The translations under genes were made by a program, and so were the position numbers. From Aliidongia dinghuensis (GTDB taxonomy: Bacteria; Pseudomonadota; Alphaproteobacteria; ATCC43930; CGMCC-115725): 64,000 nt of DNA. Position 1 is the stretch's first letter, and every line of letters begins with the position of its first letter. Of the stretch, positions 35,438 through 44,610 are shown one piece after another. The DNA is taken from positions 1-64,000 of the forward strand of contig NZ_BMJQ01000011.1 in assembly GCF_014643535.1 (NCBI RefSeq), given 5' to 3'. The notes below the pieces were generated by a model. It worked only from the letters and a program-made list of their open reading frames with translations, was not told where the DNA came from and did not search any database.

Positions 35438-36595
35438 ATGCCCGTCACCATCCGCCCGCGCATCCAGAATCTCCAGGCCTCGCTCATCGCCGAGGTCGCC
35501 ATCTTGGGCTTGGGCGATCCGGAGGTCCTGCCGCTCTGGTTCGGCGAGGGCGATCTGCCGACGCCGCGCTTCATCATCGATGCGGCGGCCCGGGCGCTCG
35601 AGGCGGGCGAAACCTTCTACACGTTCGAGCGCGGCATCCCGGCGCTGCGCCAAGCGCTCGCCGACTACGAGACGCGGCTGCATGCGAAGCCTGTCCCGGC
35701 CGACCGGGTCGTGATCACGACCGCCGGCATGCAGGCGATCATGCTGACCATGCAGGCGCTGGTCGATCCGGGCGACAATGTGCTGGTCGTCTCGCCGGTC
35801 TGGCCCAACGTGCGTGCCGCGATCGAGATCATGGGCGGCGAGCCGCGCGAGGTGGGCTTGGGCCGGCAGGATGACGGCCGCTTCCGGCTCGATCTCGACG
35901 CTCTCGACCGGGCGCGCGACGGCCGGACCCGGGCGATCTTCGTCAATTCGCCGTCGAACCCGACAGGCTGGGTCATGAGCCGGGCCGAGGGCGAGGCGCT
36001 CTTGGCCTATGCGCGCCAGCACGGGCTTTATCTCATCGCCGACGAGGTCTATGCACGCGTCGTCTATAACGCGCCGGTGGCGCCGTCGCTGCTCGATATT
36101 GCCGAGCCGGACGACCGGGTCGTGGTCGTCAACAGCTTCTCCAAGGCCTGGGCCATGACCGGCTGGCGGCTGGGCTGGCTCGTCGGCACGCCCGAGATCG
36201 TCGAGGTCATGGGCAAGCTCATCCAATACAACGTGTCGGGCGCGCCGACCTTCATCCAGCATGCCGCGGTGACAGCGGTGCGCGAGGGCGAGGACTTCGC
36301 GCGCTCGATGACCGAACGCTACCGCGCCGGCCGCGCGCTCGTGCTGGATGCGCTCCGCGGCTTGAACCGGGTCCAGGTGGCGCCGCCTGACGGCGCCTTC
36401 TACGCCTTCATCAAGGTCGACGGCATGACGGACTCGGTGGCATTCGCCAAGGAGATCCTGGCCAAGACCAAGGTCGGGCTCGCACCCGGGCGCGCCTTCG
36501 GCCTGGGCGGCGAGGGCCACCTCCGCCTGTGCTTCGCCGCATCCCGCGACCGGCTCGAACCGGCACTCGAACGGCTGGTGCCGTTTTTGCGGTAA
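35438..36595 (+). CDS. class I/II PLP-dependent aminotransferase
   Basis: 385 residues of the fold-type I aspartate aminotransferase family. Motifs are TTAGMQAIMLTMQALVDPGD, FVNSPSNPTGWVMS, DEVYARVVY and the Schiff-base Lys in VVNSFSKAWAMTGWRLGW (about residue 236). The C-terminal RLCFAASRDRLEPAL has the substrate-carboxylate Arg. It starts 60 bp after the TetR stop and may be in the same transcript. Substrate specificity cannot be read. Confidence 0.9.
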   Translation: MPVTIRPRIQNLQASLIAEVAILGLGDPEVLPLWFGEGDLPTPRFIIDAAARALEAGETFYTFERGIPALRQALADYETRLHAKPVPADRVVITTAGMQAIMLTMQALVDPGDNVLVVSPVWPNVRAAIEIMGGEPREVGLGRQDDGRFRLDLDALDRARDGRTRAIFVNSPSNPTGWVMSRAEGEALLAYARQHGLYLIADEVYARVVYNAPVAPSLLDIAEPDDRVVVVNSFSKAWAMTGWRLGWLVGTPEIVEVMGKLIQYNVSGAPTFIQHAAVTAVREGEDFARSMTERYRAGRALVLDALRGLNRVQVAPPDGAFYAFIKVDGMTDSVAFAKEILAKTKVGLAPGRAFGLGGEGHLRLCFAASRDRLEPALERLVPFLR

Positions 36596-36604
36596 GAATG
36601 GCTC

Positions 36605-36716
36605 CGTCGTCCCCGCGCAGGTGGGGACCCAGTCGTTTACGCGCGGTAGCGCGGATATGAGTCTTGTCGCCGCGGACGCGGCTCTTGCTGGGTTCCCGCC
36701 TGCGCGGGAACGACGG
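36605..36716. repeat. palindromic repeat, family C
   Basis: Left arm CGTCGTCCCCGCGCAGGTGG and right arm ending CGCGGGAACGACGG, with GGACCCAG and CTGGGTTCC inside, around a 55-nt centre. This type of CCCCGCGNAGGNGGGGACCCAG inverted pair is dispersed in many proteobacterial genomes. It borders the AT-rich island on its left. Confidence 0.7.
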
Positions 36717-36782
36717 CGAAGCTCCCAGCTATGGGTTTGTCTGAGCTGACCAACTGTTGCGGCAGATCTCCAGGATTGACGT

Positions 36783-37268
36783 TTATAGGACGCACAGCGT
36801 GCCCCCGGCGGGCGTACCTGCTGTTTCGCCGATCCGTGCTGTGATTTCCGGGTAGTCGAAGGGCTTATAAACTAAGGCGCCATCCAAAATGATACAGTAA
36901 ATAATATAATCTATTTCCCCGCCGATGTGACGCCCCTGGTATCCCGTGGCCCAGGTTTGATGCCACCTCAGCATATAGAGAGAGCCAGAGCGTTTATGTT
37001 TAGTGTGACCGGAGAGTTCGTGTCTGTAGACCTTGCACAGCAGGTTGCCTCGCATGAATTGATGTTGCTTTTTTCCGCTGTCGCTCTTACGGAACAGGCA
37101 CCGCTGATCGCGCTCGACCGTTTGATCGTTCGCGGGAAGGTGGATCCGAGCACTGCCGGATCTCGCTCGCCACTTCAGCAGGACTCCTATAGTCGGATCT
37201 GCGTCGCAAAGCACGGATGTGCCTATTTTGAAACTATCCGGAAACCGCGTGGGTGCTGCTTCAGCCAT
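36783..37268 (-). CDS. hypothetical protein, second gene of AT-rich island
   Basis: 161 residues, no family recognised. The C-terminal half (GRHIGGEIDYIIYCIILDGALVYK..., about residues 108-140) is hydrophobic and beta-like; the middle is basic (SGHTKHKRSG). It has five Cys. GAGGG lies 7 nt before the ATG, and the gene starts 28 bp after the preceding gene's stop. GC content is intermediate and codon use differs from the surroundings. A plus-strand ORF at 36927-37274 overlaps but has no SD, so the minus strand is preferred. Confidence 0.45.
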   Translation of the reverse strand: MAEAAPTRFPDSFKIGTSVLCDADPTIGVLLKWRARSGSARIHLPANDQTVERDQRCLFRKSDSGKKQHQFMRGNLLCKVYRHELSGHTKHKRSGSLYMLRWHQTWATGYQGRHIGGEIDYIIYCIILDGALVYKPFDYPEITARIGETAGTPAGGTLCVL

Positions 37269-37296
37269 GGTTGATCCCTCAGGGTAGGTCGAATTA

Positions 37297-37782
37297 TTAC
37301 TGCGACAAGGCCTTCTTCAGGAGATCAAAGGGGGATGGGTCAATCTTGAACACAATCCAGCCAAAAAATACTAAAAGGACGAAAGCTATATTCGATACAA
37401 TTCCAATAAATATTTCTTTAAAAAAATTAGGAAAAAATCGATGATCTTGCTTTATTTCTCGGAATATATTTGATGTTTCATTGCTAATTTTGGAGATTTC
37501 ATATCTGTCAAAAAGAATTTGCTTGGCCTCTAATTTTGCTTCATTGAATTGATATAGTGCAATAAATTCGTTCAAATTTAAATTTTTTCCATTAGATTTT
37601 AATTGTTTTTCTTCTGCTGCAATTCTATCTCTTTCAAATATGGCGTAAGTGACCAATGCAAGAACGGAAATATTTGGAGATCGTGGGGTGTTTTGCGTAT
37701 CGCCATCGCGAATCGTATTTATTAGTTCATAATAAACGTCAGTTGTTGTCGATGGCGGCGGTGTCAACTCGATCTCCACCAT
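37297..37782 (-). CDS. hypothetical membrane-anchored protein, AT-rich
   Basis: 161 residues, strongly AT-rich with Asn, Ile and Lys codons unlike the rest of the window. Residues 1-118 are soluble and largely helical; one transmembrane helix follows (FIGIVSNIAFVLLVFFGWIV, about 124-146) and a short tail. The predicted topology is a tail-anchored cytoplasmic domain. No motif is recognised. It is the first gene of a two-gene unit flanked by palindromic repeats on both sides and is almost certainly acquired by transfer. The SD is weak. Confidence 0.6.
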   Translation of the reverse strand: MVEIELTPPPSTTTDVYYELINTIRDGDTQNTPRSPNISVLALVTYAIFERDRIAAEEKQLKSNGKNLNLNEFIALYQFNEAKLEAKQILFDRYEISKISNETSNIFREIKQDHRFFPNFFKEIFIGIVSNIAFVLLVFFGWIVFKIDPSPFDLLKKALSQ

Positions 37783-37906
37783 AACTTTTCGTTGATTGAA
37801 ATAGAGTATCGCTCTCAGAATGCGTGATCAAGCGGGAAGGCCGCGTCAGCCGATTACTATCGCGGCATGCAGAGTGCGTAGCAGCCTCGTGGCGTTCGGG
37901 CTAGGC

Positions 37907-37971
37907 GACCCTCACCCGACTCGCGATGCTCGGCACCCTCTCCCGCGTCAGCGGGAAGGGTGAGGGCGGTC
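37907..37971. repeat. palindromic repeat, family B, overlapping a coding end
   Basis: GACCCTCACCCGACTCGC, GCTCGGCACCCTCTCCCGC and GCGGGAAGGGTGAGGGCGGTC form nested arms. Its right part encodes the last residues (DRPHPSR and stop) of the hydroxyacid dehydrogenase. It borders the AT-rich island on its right. Confidence 0.7.
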
Positions 37972-38940
37972 GAGCACCCCCGGATTGACTAGGTTCGCCG
38001 GGTCGAGCGGCGCGCCGGAGAGCACGGCGATGATGTTCTCGGCCGCGATCAGGCCCATCTGCGTTTCCGCTTCGGCCGTATGCGCGCCGATATGCGGTGT
38101 TACGATCAGGTTGGGCGCCTGGAACAGCGGATTGTCAGCTGCCGGCGGTTCCGCCGTGAAGGTCTCGAGCGCGGCGCCGGCGAGCCGGCCGCCGTGGAGC
38201 GCCGCCGTCACTGCCGCTTCGTCGACGAGGCCGCCGCGCGCGGTATTGATCAGGAGCGCCCCCGGCTTGAAGCGGGCAAGGGTCGCCGCGTTGATCATGC
38301 CGCGCGTCTCGGGTCCGAGCGGGCAATGCAGGCTCGCGATGTCGGACGTCCGATAAAGCTCGTCGAGCGTTGCGACCGGCCGGGCGAGCGCCGGGTCGAT
38401 CGCCTCCAGGCGGCGCGAAAAGGCCTGGACCTCGAGCCCAAGCGCCCGGGCGAGGCGGGCGACGTGGCGGGCGATCGCGCCGAATCCCACGAGGCCGAGC
38501 GTGCGGCCGCGCAGCTCGCGGCCGCTATAGTGCCACTTGTCCCAGAGGCCCGCCTTGGTGCGGCCGTCGAGCCGCACCACGTCGCGGCCCAAGGCCAGGA
38601 TCAGCGCGATCGTGTGCTCGGCCACCGAATAGGCATTGGCGCCGGCCGCGACCAGGACCGGGACGCCCGCCTCGGTCGCTGCCGCCACGTCGACGGAATC
38701 ATAGCCGGCGCCATGCTTGGCGATGACGCGCAGCCCCTCGGCCGCCGCGATCACGCGCCGGGTGATCGGCGGGTTGTTGCGCATCAGGATCGCGTCGAGC
38801 CGTCCCGCGCCGGCAACCGCCAACAGCATGCCCTCGGTCAGTGCGTCGTCGAGGAATTCGAGACGCGCGCCAAACGCCTCGAGCCGGTCGATCGCCGGCC
38901 GGGCGAGGCGCGAGGCGGTGACGACGACGCGATGGGACAT
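37948..38940 (-). CDS. D-isomer-specific 2-hydroxyacid dehydrogenase
   Basis: 330 residues. The NAD motif is LGLVGFGAIARHVARLA (about 150). The catalytic Arg is in LLINTARGGLVDEAAV, the Glu in the ALETF region, and the His in VTPHIGAHTAEA. It reduces a 2-oxo acid or oxidises the D-2-hydroxyacid. No serine-pathway partners are nearby; a phosphoglycerate dehydrogenase-like or glyoxylate reductase role is possible. The C-terminal seven or so residues come from the palindromic repeat at 37907-37971. Confidence 0.92.
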   Translation of the reverse strand: MSHRVVVTASRLARPAIDRLEAFGARLEFLDDALTEGMLLAVAGAGRLDAILMRNNPPITRRVIAAAEGLRVIAKHGAGYDSVDVAAATEAGVPVLVAAGANAYSVAEHTIALILALGRDVVRLDGRTKAGLWDKWHYSGRELRGRTLGLVGFGAIARHVARLARALGLEVQAFSRRLEAIDPALARPVATLDELYRTSDIASLHCPLGPETRGMINAATLARFKPGALLINTARGGLVDEAAVTAALHGGRLAGAALETFTAEPPAADNPLFQAPNLIVTPHIGAHTAEAETQMGLIAAENIIAVLSGAPLDPANLVNPGVLDRPHPSR

Positions 38941-39027
38941 GCTGCGGCTCCTCTTGAGTAACGCCGCATTGGAGCCGGGGGCGGGAGCGGCGGCAATCGC
39001 CGGGGACGCAAGCCAGCCTTGCCGGGC

Positions 39028-39978
39028 TCAGGCTGCGCGGCGGCTGAGCGCCGCGAGCGTCCGGTCGATGCCCTCGTCGTAGGACGTCTTGGCGAGCGGC
39101 CCGATCAGGCTCGAGAGCGCACTGTCGTCGAGCAGCACCGGCTCGGTCATGAGGTAGTTCATCTCGGCCAGCCCCTTCATCAGCGGATCGAACAGACCAA
39201 ACAGGCTGAGGCCGCGCCGGCCGATAGGCAGCAGCTTCGGTGACCGGCCAACCGTGGCGAAGATCCGCCGCGCGAAGTCGCGCTGGGTCGTGACGCCGGC
39301 GCCGGCCAGGTTCCAGGTCCGGCCGAACGCCGCCGGCGTGTCGATGAGCCGGGTCACGATCGGCCCCGCGTCCGGCGTGAAGACGAACTCGTGCGGCCGG
39401 TCGATCGGCCCGATCATGAGCGCGCGCTTGCCGGCGAGCGCCGCGGCGAACAGGCCGTGGAGGAAGCTCTTCTCGCCGTCGGGCCCGTAGAAGTCGGGCA
39501 GGCGCAGGACCGTCGTCTGGATGCGGCCTTCGGCATGGGCGGCGAGCGTCAGATCTTCCTGCGCCTTGCGCATGCGGCCGCGGAACGTGTGCGGCTCGCG
39601 CGGATGATCCTCGGCGACGCGCGGCGTCCGCGGCCGGCCGAATGGATAGACCGTGCCGATCTGCACGAGCCGCTCGACGCCCGCCGCGACCGCGCCCTTC
39701 AGCACCTGGTCCATCACGACCGGGTGGAGCTCGAACTGGTGGTAGGGCACGCCGACGAGATGGACTGCAGCCTCGGCGCCGTCGAGCGCGCGGGCCGCCG
39801 ACTCTGGGTCAGCCGGATCCCACACGGCGATCTCCGCCAACGGGTCGCGGCCGTACGCCTGGATCAGCGCCGCATGGGAGCGGCCGATCACCCGGTAAGG
39901 CCGGCCCTCTGCGCTTAGCGCCGCCGCGATGCTCCTGCCGATGGCGCCCGCGGCGCCGACCAACGCGACCTTGCCCAT
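39028..39978 (-). CDS. NAD(P)-dependent epimerase/dehydratase family protein
   Basis: 316 residues, extended SDR: VALVGAAGAIGRSIAAAL is the nucleotide motif, AAVHLVGVPYHQ follows, and VYPFG stands where the catalytic YxxxK region lies, without a clear YxxxK. FYGPDG and the C-terminal GLFDPLMKGLAEMNYLM match NmrA/epimerase relatives that act on nucleotide sugars or as sensors. It is divergent from a TetR gene across two matching palindromes, so it is probably that regulator's target. Confidence 0.85.
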   Translation of the reverse strand: MGKVALVGAAGAIGRSIAAALSAEGRPYRVIGRSHAALIQAYGRDPLAEIAVWDPADPESAARALDGAEAAVHLVGVPYHQFELHPVVMDQVLKGAVAAGVERLVQIGTVYPFGRPRTPRVAEDHPREPHTFRGRMRKAQEDLTLAAHAEGRIQTTVLRLPDFYGPDGEKSFLHGLFAAALAGKRALMIGPIDRPHEFVFTPDAGPIVTRLIDTPAAFGRTWNLAGAGVTTQRDFARRIFATVGRSPKLLPIGRRGLSLFGLFDPLMKGLAEMNYLMTEPVLLDDSALSSLIGPLAKTSYDEGIDRTLAALSRRAA

Positions 39979-40008
39979 CTTTGCCTCCTATGAACGATGA
40001 TCTATTTT

Positions 40009-40035
40009 TGAACAATGTTCAGTGAACGCTGTTCA
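40009..40035. promoter_or_regulatory. two 13-bp TGAACNNNGTTCA operators
   Basis: TGAACAATGTTCA (40009-40021) and TGAACGCTGTTCA (40023-40035) share the same palindromic ends, 14 bp start to start. They lie between the divergent epimerase and TetR starts and are the obvious binding sites for the TetR protein. Confidence 0.7.
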
Positions 40036-40079
40036 TTTAGACTTGCCGCCGACGCCGGTCAAGGCATAAATTCGCCGCC

Positions 40080-40700
40080 ATGGGCATTCCCGAACGTAAG
40101 GCGCGGCAGAAGGCGGACCTGCGCACGCGCATTCTCGAAGCATCGCGGGCGATCGTGCTGGCCGAGGGCTACGGCAGCCTCACCATGCGCAAGATCGCCC
40201 AGGCGATCGAATATTCGCCAGGCACGCTCTACCTGCATTTCGCCGGGCGCGACGAGATTGCGCGCGAGCTGTGCATTGATGGCTTCCGCGAGCTGGTCGC
40301 GGCCCTGGCCCCGCTCGCCGCGACGGCGGAGCCGCGCGCCCGGCTCGAGGCGGTGGCGCAAGGCTATGTCCGCTTCGGCCTGGAACGGCCGGAGACCTAC
40401 CGGCTGGTCTTCATGGAAGACCCGACCATCGTCAAGGCGATCTACGAGGGGCCGGCTATCGGCGGGCCGGATGACCCGGGCACCCAGGCCTATGGCCTGC
40501 TGCTCGGCTGCTTTCTCGATCTAAAGGCTGCCGGGCGGCTCGCCGATCGGGCCGAGCCGAACGTGCTGACCGACGCGTTCTGGGCCGCACTCCATGGCGT
40601 GGTCAGCCTGAAGCTCACCTGTCCCGGCTTTCCCCAGACGCCGGCGGAGACCTTGGTGCCGGCGCTGATCCGCGGCCTGCTGGACGGGATGCTGGCCTAG
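40080..40700 (+). CDS. TetR/AcrR-family transcriptional regulator
   Basis: 206 residues. The HTH is AIVLAEGYGSLTMRKIAQAI with EYSPGTLYLHFAGRDEIARE. The C-terminal part (PETYRLVFMEDPTIV and ALHGVVSLKLTCPGFP) matches the TetR_C_13/WHG-type ligand domain. It is divergent from the epimerase-like gene and probably autoregulated through the two palindromes at 40009-40035. It is convergent with the histidine kinase gene, 10 bp apart. Confidence 0.92.
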   Translation: MGIPERKARQKADLRTRILEASRAIVLAEGYGSLTMRKIAQAIEYSPGTLYLHFAGRDEIARELCIDGFRELVAALAPLAATAEPRARLEAVAQGYVRFGLERPETYRLVFMEDPTIVKAIYEGPAIGGPDDPGTQAYGLLLGCFLDLKAAGRLADRAEPNVLTDAFWAALHGVVSLKLTCPGFPQTPAETLVPALIRGLLDGMLA

Positions 40701-40710
40701 CGACGGTTTG

Positions 40711-42804
40711 CTACACCGCCTTCGCGTAGAGCGTCGCCGCGTCGAACGGCGCGCCGAAGATCGGCAGCGACACGGTGGCGATGGTGCCACCGCCTTTCTC
40801 GCTTTTGATCTGAAGCGAGCCACCATGGAGCTCGGCGAGGCTGACGGCGATCGGCAGCCCCAGCCCGGAGCCTTGGTGCTTGCGCGCGATCGTGCTGTCG
40901 ATCTGCCCGAAGACCTCGAGCGCCACCTTGAGCTCGGCCTCGGTCATGCCGCTGCCGGTGTCCGTCACGCGCAGCTCGACAGACCGGTCGGACCGGGATG
41001 CCGTCAGGCTGACGCGGCCGCCCGCCGGCGTGAATTTCACGGCGTTCGACAGCAGGTTCAGCAGGATTTGCTTCAGGCGGACCGGATCGGCCGGAACCAT
41101 GCCCAACGACGGGTCGCAGTCCATCGCGAGCGCGATGTCGCCCTGTTCGGCCAGGGGCTGGATCAGCTCCCGGCACTCGGCGAGGGCTGCCGGCAGATCG
41201 ACCGGCTCGATCGCCAGTTCGACGCGCCCTGCCTCGATCTTGGAAAGATCCAGCACGTCGTTGATCACCGAGAGCAGATGGTAGCCTGCACTGTGGACGT
41301 GGCCGGCATAGGTGTTCCACGTTGGGCCCGCCGGGCCTGCCAAGCCGTCGCGCAGCATTTCCGAAAATCCGAGAATCGCGTTCAGCGGCGTTCGCAGCTC
41401 ATGACTCATGTTCGCAAGGAAGGCCGACTTCGCCCGGCTCGCTTCCTCCGCCTCGGCGCGCGCCCGGGTCAGCGCCCGCGCCTGCGCCTCCAGGGTCGCC
41501 GCCTGCCCCGTCAGCTTGTCGTTGAGATCCTTGAGTTCGCTCGCGATCTGCCGCTGTGCCCGCGCCTCCGCCCGGGCGCGTTCAAGGCCCACCCGCGCCA
41601 TCAGATAGCTTGCATACCGGCGGGTCGCGAGCGCGTCGAGCCGCCCGCGCAGCCGATGATATTCCTCGAGCGCGAGCAGCGCTTCGCGGTCCCGGCCGAG
41701 CGCCCGATGGACCCGCGACAGCACAAGCAGCGCCGCCGTACGATCGACGACCTCTTCGTTCTGGTCGTAAGCGGCAAGCGCCGCCTGGGCGTGCCGCAGC
41801 GCCTCGGCCGGCCGGCCGAGCGCCAGCAGCGTCTCGGCCAGGCCCCGCCTGCTGGCGGCGCCGTGCGACTGGTTCTCGGTGCTGGCGTCGGCCAGGCGCC
41901 GGAACTGCTCGAGCGCCTCCTCGAGCCGGCCGTCGAGCAGGAGGTTCTGGCCGAGGCTCTCGAGATAGTCGTGCTCGGCGCTGGTCGTGACCTTGGTTGT
42001 TCCTGGGGACGCGTCGCCGGCTGGTGCTACGATCTGGGCCGCGCGCCGTTCCAGGAGATTGCGCGCCTCTGCCAGCTCCGCGTCGGCACTCTCGCCGGCG
42101 GCAAGCCGCTCCCGGGCGCCCTGGTGCAGGATGGCGACCAGATTGCCGATCGCGAAGACGATGTCCTCCGGCACATCCTCGAAGGTCTCGGGATGGGTAT
42201 CGGCCACGCCGAGCGCCTGGCGCAGGACTTCCGCCGCACCGTTCATCTCGCTCATGCCCATGAGCGCGAAGCCGAGGTTGTTCAGGCTGCGGACGAGCGC
42301 GCTCGCTGCCGGGATCGCGGAGAACCGCCGTTCGTCGGCATGGCCGGTCGCCACGCCATGCTCCGCCAGCGCCACCGAGCGTTCGAGCAGCGGCAGCGCC
42401 TCGGCGAGATTGCCGAGCTTCACTTGTGCATTGCCGGCGACGCGCCAGGCTTCTGCCCGAGGGCCCGCAAGCTCGAGTGCCGCCTCGTCGCCCAAGCTGT
42501 CGAAGAGGGCGATCGCCTCGTCGATGACGCGGATGCCGGCTTCGTGGCGTCCCTCGACGAGCTCCATGCGCGCCAGAAGGCAGAGCGCGCGGCCGAGCAG
42601 GCCGTTGTCCGCCTGTTTCCGCGCCAGCTGAACGACGCCCGGGATCGGCCAGAGGCCGTCGGGGACGAGGCAGACGAATTGCGCTTCGAGCCGATAGACC
42701 TCGTCGCGAAGCCATTGCTGGCACGAGGGGACGGGGCTCGATATGGGCGGCTCGGCCGCCGGCGCCGGATCCAGCACGCAAAGGTTCCTATGAGATCGAT
42801 CCAA
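40711..42804 (-). CDS. TPR-containing cytoplasmic sensor histidine kinase
   Basis: 697 residues. Residues ~60-410 are helical TPR-like repeats (for example LARMELVEGRHEAGIRVIDEA and LAETLLALGRPAEALRHAQAAL). A coiled coil leads to HisKA with the phospho-His in SHELRTPLNAILGF (about 466). The HATPase has LKQILLNLLSNAVKF, DTGSGMTEAE and GSGLGLPIA. There are no membrane segments and no receiver, so it is a soluble kinase needing a separate response regulator. The TPR part probably senses by protein interaction. Confidence 0.92.
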   Translation of the reverse strand: MDRSHRNLCVLDPAPAAEPPISSPVPSCQQWLRDEVYRLEAQFVCLVPDGLWPIPGVVQLARKQADNGLLGRALCLLARMELVEGRHEAGIRVIDEAIALFDSLGDEAALELAGPRAEAWRVAGNAQVKLGNLAEALPLLERSVALAEHGVATGHADERRFSAIPAASALVRSLNNLGFALMGMSEMNGAAEVLRQALGVADTHPETFEDVPEDIVFAIGNLVAILHQGARERLAAGESADAELAEARNLLERRAAQIVAPAGDASPGTTKVTTSAEHDYLESLGQNLLLDGRLEEALEQFRRLADASTENQSHGAASRRGLAETLLALGRPAEALRHAQAALAAYDQNEEVVDRTAALLVLSRVHRALGRDREALLALEEYHRLRGRLDALATRRYASYLMARVGLERARAEARAQRQIASELKDLNDKLTGQAATLEAQARALTRARAEAEEASRAKSAFLANMSHELRTPLNAILGFSEMLRDGLAGPAGPTWNTYAGHVHSAGYHLLSVINDVLDLSKIEAGRVELAIEPVDLPAALAECRELIQPLAEQGDIALAMDCDPSLGMVPADPVRLKQILLNLLSNAVKFTPAGGRVSLTASRSDRSVELRVTDTGSGMTEAELKVALEVFGQIDSTIARKHQGSGLGLPIAVSLAELHGGSLQIKSEKGGGTIATVSLPIFGAPFDAATLYAKAV

Positions 42805-42907
42805 ACGGATTGGGATAGTGTGTGCGGCTGTGTTTAACGGCAGGTCAACGATCGACCGGATTCAATTAATTCAGTGCCGATTTCAGGCCGACGGCCACGT
42901 ACCCACC

Positions 42908-43444
42908 TTAGACCAGCGGATATTCCGCGGCGGCTTCGTAAAGCGAGCCGGCCTTGGTGAGATAGCTCTGCACAAGTTGGAACCGCTCGACCGGGAACGG
43001 CGGCAGGCGCAGCAGATTGTTGCCCTCGAGATAGCGGCCGAGATGGACCGGACGGCCGTCGCGGATGTTGGCGAGCGTCACATGGGGCGTGAAATGGCGC
43101 CCCTCGGGCGGCAGGCCGGCGCGGTTCAGCGCCTGGCCGACCTTGTCGCGCAACTCGACGAGCGGCGCCGACCGGTCGACGCCGGCATAGAGCACGCGCG
43201 GCTTATCCTCGCTGCCGAACAGGTTGACGCCGGCGATGGAGAGCGCGAAGCGCCGGGCGCGGACCTCGGCCAGCGCCTCGTCGATGTCGGCCGCCACACC
43301 CTCGTCGACCTCGCCGATGAAGCGCAGGGTCACGTGGTAGTTGCCCGGCTCGACCCATTTGACGCCCGGCAGCCCCTGGGCCGCGACCGACAAGGCCAGT
43401 TTCGTTTCGGGTGGCAGATCGATGCCGACGAAGAGCCTCAGCAT
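42908..43444 (-). CDS. thpR: RNA 2',3'-cyclic phosphodiesterase
   Basis: 178 residues of the 2H phosphoesterase superfamily. The two catalytic motifs are HVTLRF (about residue 41) and HVTLAN (about 126). The start MLRLFVGIDLPPE matches family members; longer in-frame extensions are repetitive and unlike the family. It opens 2',3'-cyclic phosphate RNA ends, and archaeal members ligate tRNA halves. A good SD is not visible. Confidence 0.93.
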   Translation of the reverse strand: MLRLFVGIDLPPETKLALSVAAQGLPGVKWVEPGNYHVTLRFIGEVDEGVAADIDEALAEVRARRFALSIAGVNLFGSEDKPRVLYAGVDRSAPLVELRDKVGQALNRAGLPPEGRHFTPHVTLANIRDGRPVHLGRYLEGNNLLRLPPFPVERFQLVQSYLTKAGSLYEAAAEYPLV

Positions 43445-43518
43445 GGACTTATGACACACCAAAACCATGACGAGCGGGAAGGGAAAACGACCGTCCCGCT
43501 CGCTTCCCTTGTCAGCCT

Positions 43519-44559
43519 TCAGGGGGCTGGATTGGGGATCGCCCGGTGGATCGCCTCGATGCCGGCCAGCACCGTCTCGTCGAGCGGCAGCGCGAAGGCG
43601 GCGAGGTCGCTTTCGAGCTGGTCCAGGGTGGTGGCGCCGATGATGGTCGAGGTCACGAACGGCTGGCGATGGGCGAAGGCGAGCGCCATCTGCGCCGGGT
43701 CGAGCCCGTGCTCGCGCGCCAGCGCCACGTAGCGGCCGGTCGCGTCCACGGCCTCGGGGCGGTCGTAGCGGGTGAAGCGCTTGAACAGCGTCATGCGCGC
43801 GCCCTCGGGCCGGGCGCCGTTCAGGTACTTGCCGCTCAAGGTGCCGCCGCCGAGCGGCGAATAGGCCAGCAGTCCGCAATCCTCGCGCAGCGCCACCTCG
43901 GCCAGGCCCTGCTCGAACGTCCGGTTCACCAGGCTATAGGCGTTCTGGATGCTGGCGACGCGCGGCAGGCCGTAGCGCTCGGCCAAGGCCAGGAAGCGCA
44001 TGGTGCCCCACGGCGTCTCGTTCGAGAGGCCAACGGCCCGGATCTTGCCCTCGCGCACCAGCTCGGCGAGCGCCTCCAGCGTCGCCTCGATCGGCACTTC
44101 CTCGGGATCGATCTCGTGGCGATAGGTCGTCTGGCCGAAGGTCGTGGTCTTCCGGTCCGGCCAATGCAGCTGATAGAGGTCGATCCGGTCGGTGCCGAGG
44201 CGAGCGAGGCTGCCCTCGACTGCCGCGCGGATATTGGCGCGGTCGAGCCGGGGCTTGCCGTCGCGGAAATGGCTCATGTCGCGCGACGACCCTACGACCT
44301 TGGTCGCGATCACGATCCGGTCGCGCAGGCCCGTCGCCTTCAGCCAGCTGCCGATGTAGCGCTCGGTCAGGCCCTGGGTCTCGGGCTTCGGCGGCACCGG
44401 ATACATCTCGGCCGCGTCGAGGAAATTGATGCCACGCTCGACGGCGAGGCTCAGCTGGGCGTGAGCCTCGGCCTCGGTATTCTGCTCGCCGAAGGTCATC
44501 GTGCCGAGGCAGATGCGGCTCACCTCGATATCGGTCCGGCCGAGACGGCGGTATTCCAT
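43519..44559 (-). CDS. aldo/keto reductase (Tas-like)
   Basis: 346 residues. The Asp-Tyr pair is FLDAAEMYPVPPKPETQG, the Lys is in IVIATKV, and DLYQLHWPDRKT follows; LAYSPLGGGTLSGKYL is a family signature. It matches the Tas/YajO-type NADP-dependent reductases of small aldehydes. The start MEYRRLGRTDIEVSRI is the family start. It follows the HxlR regulator in the same direction, which may control it. Confidence 0.93.
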   Translation of the reverse strand: MEYRRLGRTDIEVSRICLGTMTFGEQNTEAEAHAQLSLAVERGINFLDAAEMYPVPPKPETQGLTERYIGSWLKATGLRDRIVIATKVVGSSRDMSHFRDGKPRLDRANIRAAVEGSLARLGTDRIDLYQLHWPDRKTTTFGQTTYRHEIDPEEVPIEATLEALAELVREGKIRAVGLSNETPWGTMRFLALAERYGLPRVASIQNAYSLVNRTFEQGLAEVALREDCGLLAYSPLGGGTLSGKYLNGARPEGARMTLFKRFTRYDRPEAVDATGRYVALAREHGLDPAQMALAFAHRQPFVTSTIIGATTLDQLESDLAAFALPLDETVLAGIEAIHRAIPNPAP

Positions 44560-44610
44560 GGACAACTCATAGGAAAGGAGCGGGAGGGACCCCGACCATG
44601 CCCGGTCGCC

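Noticed and set aside
36605..36716. An insertion-sequence end or remnant
   Set aside because: No transposase fragment or target-site duplication is visible; the structure is a dispersed palindrome.
36927..37274. A 115-residue plus-strand gene in the AT-rich island
   Set aside because: It has no SD and overlaps the minus-strand gene, which has a GAGGG SD and close spacing to its upstream partner.
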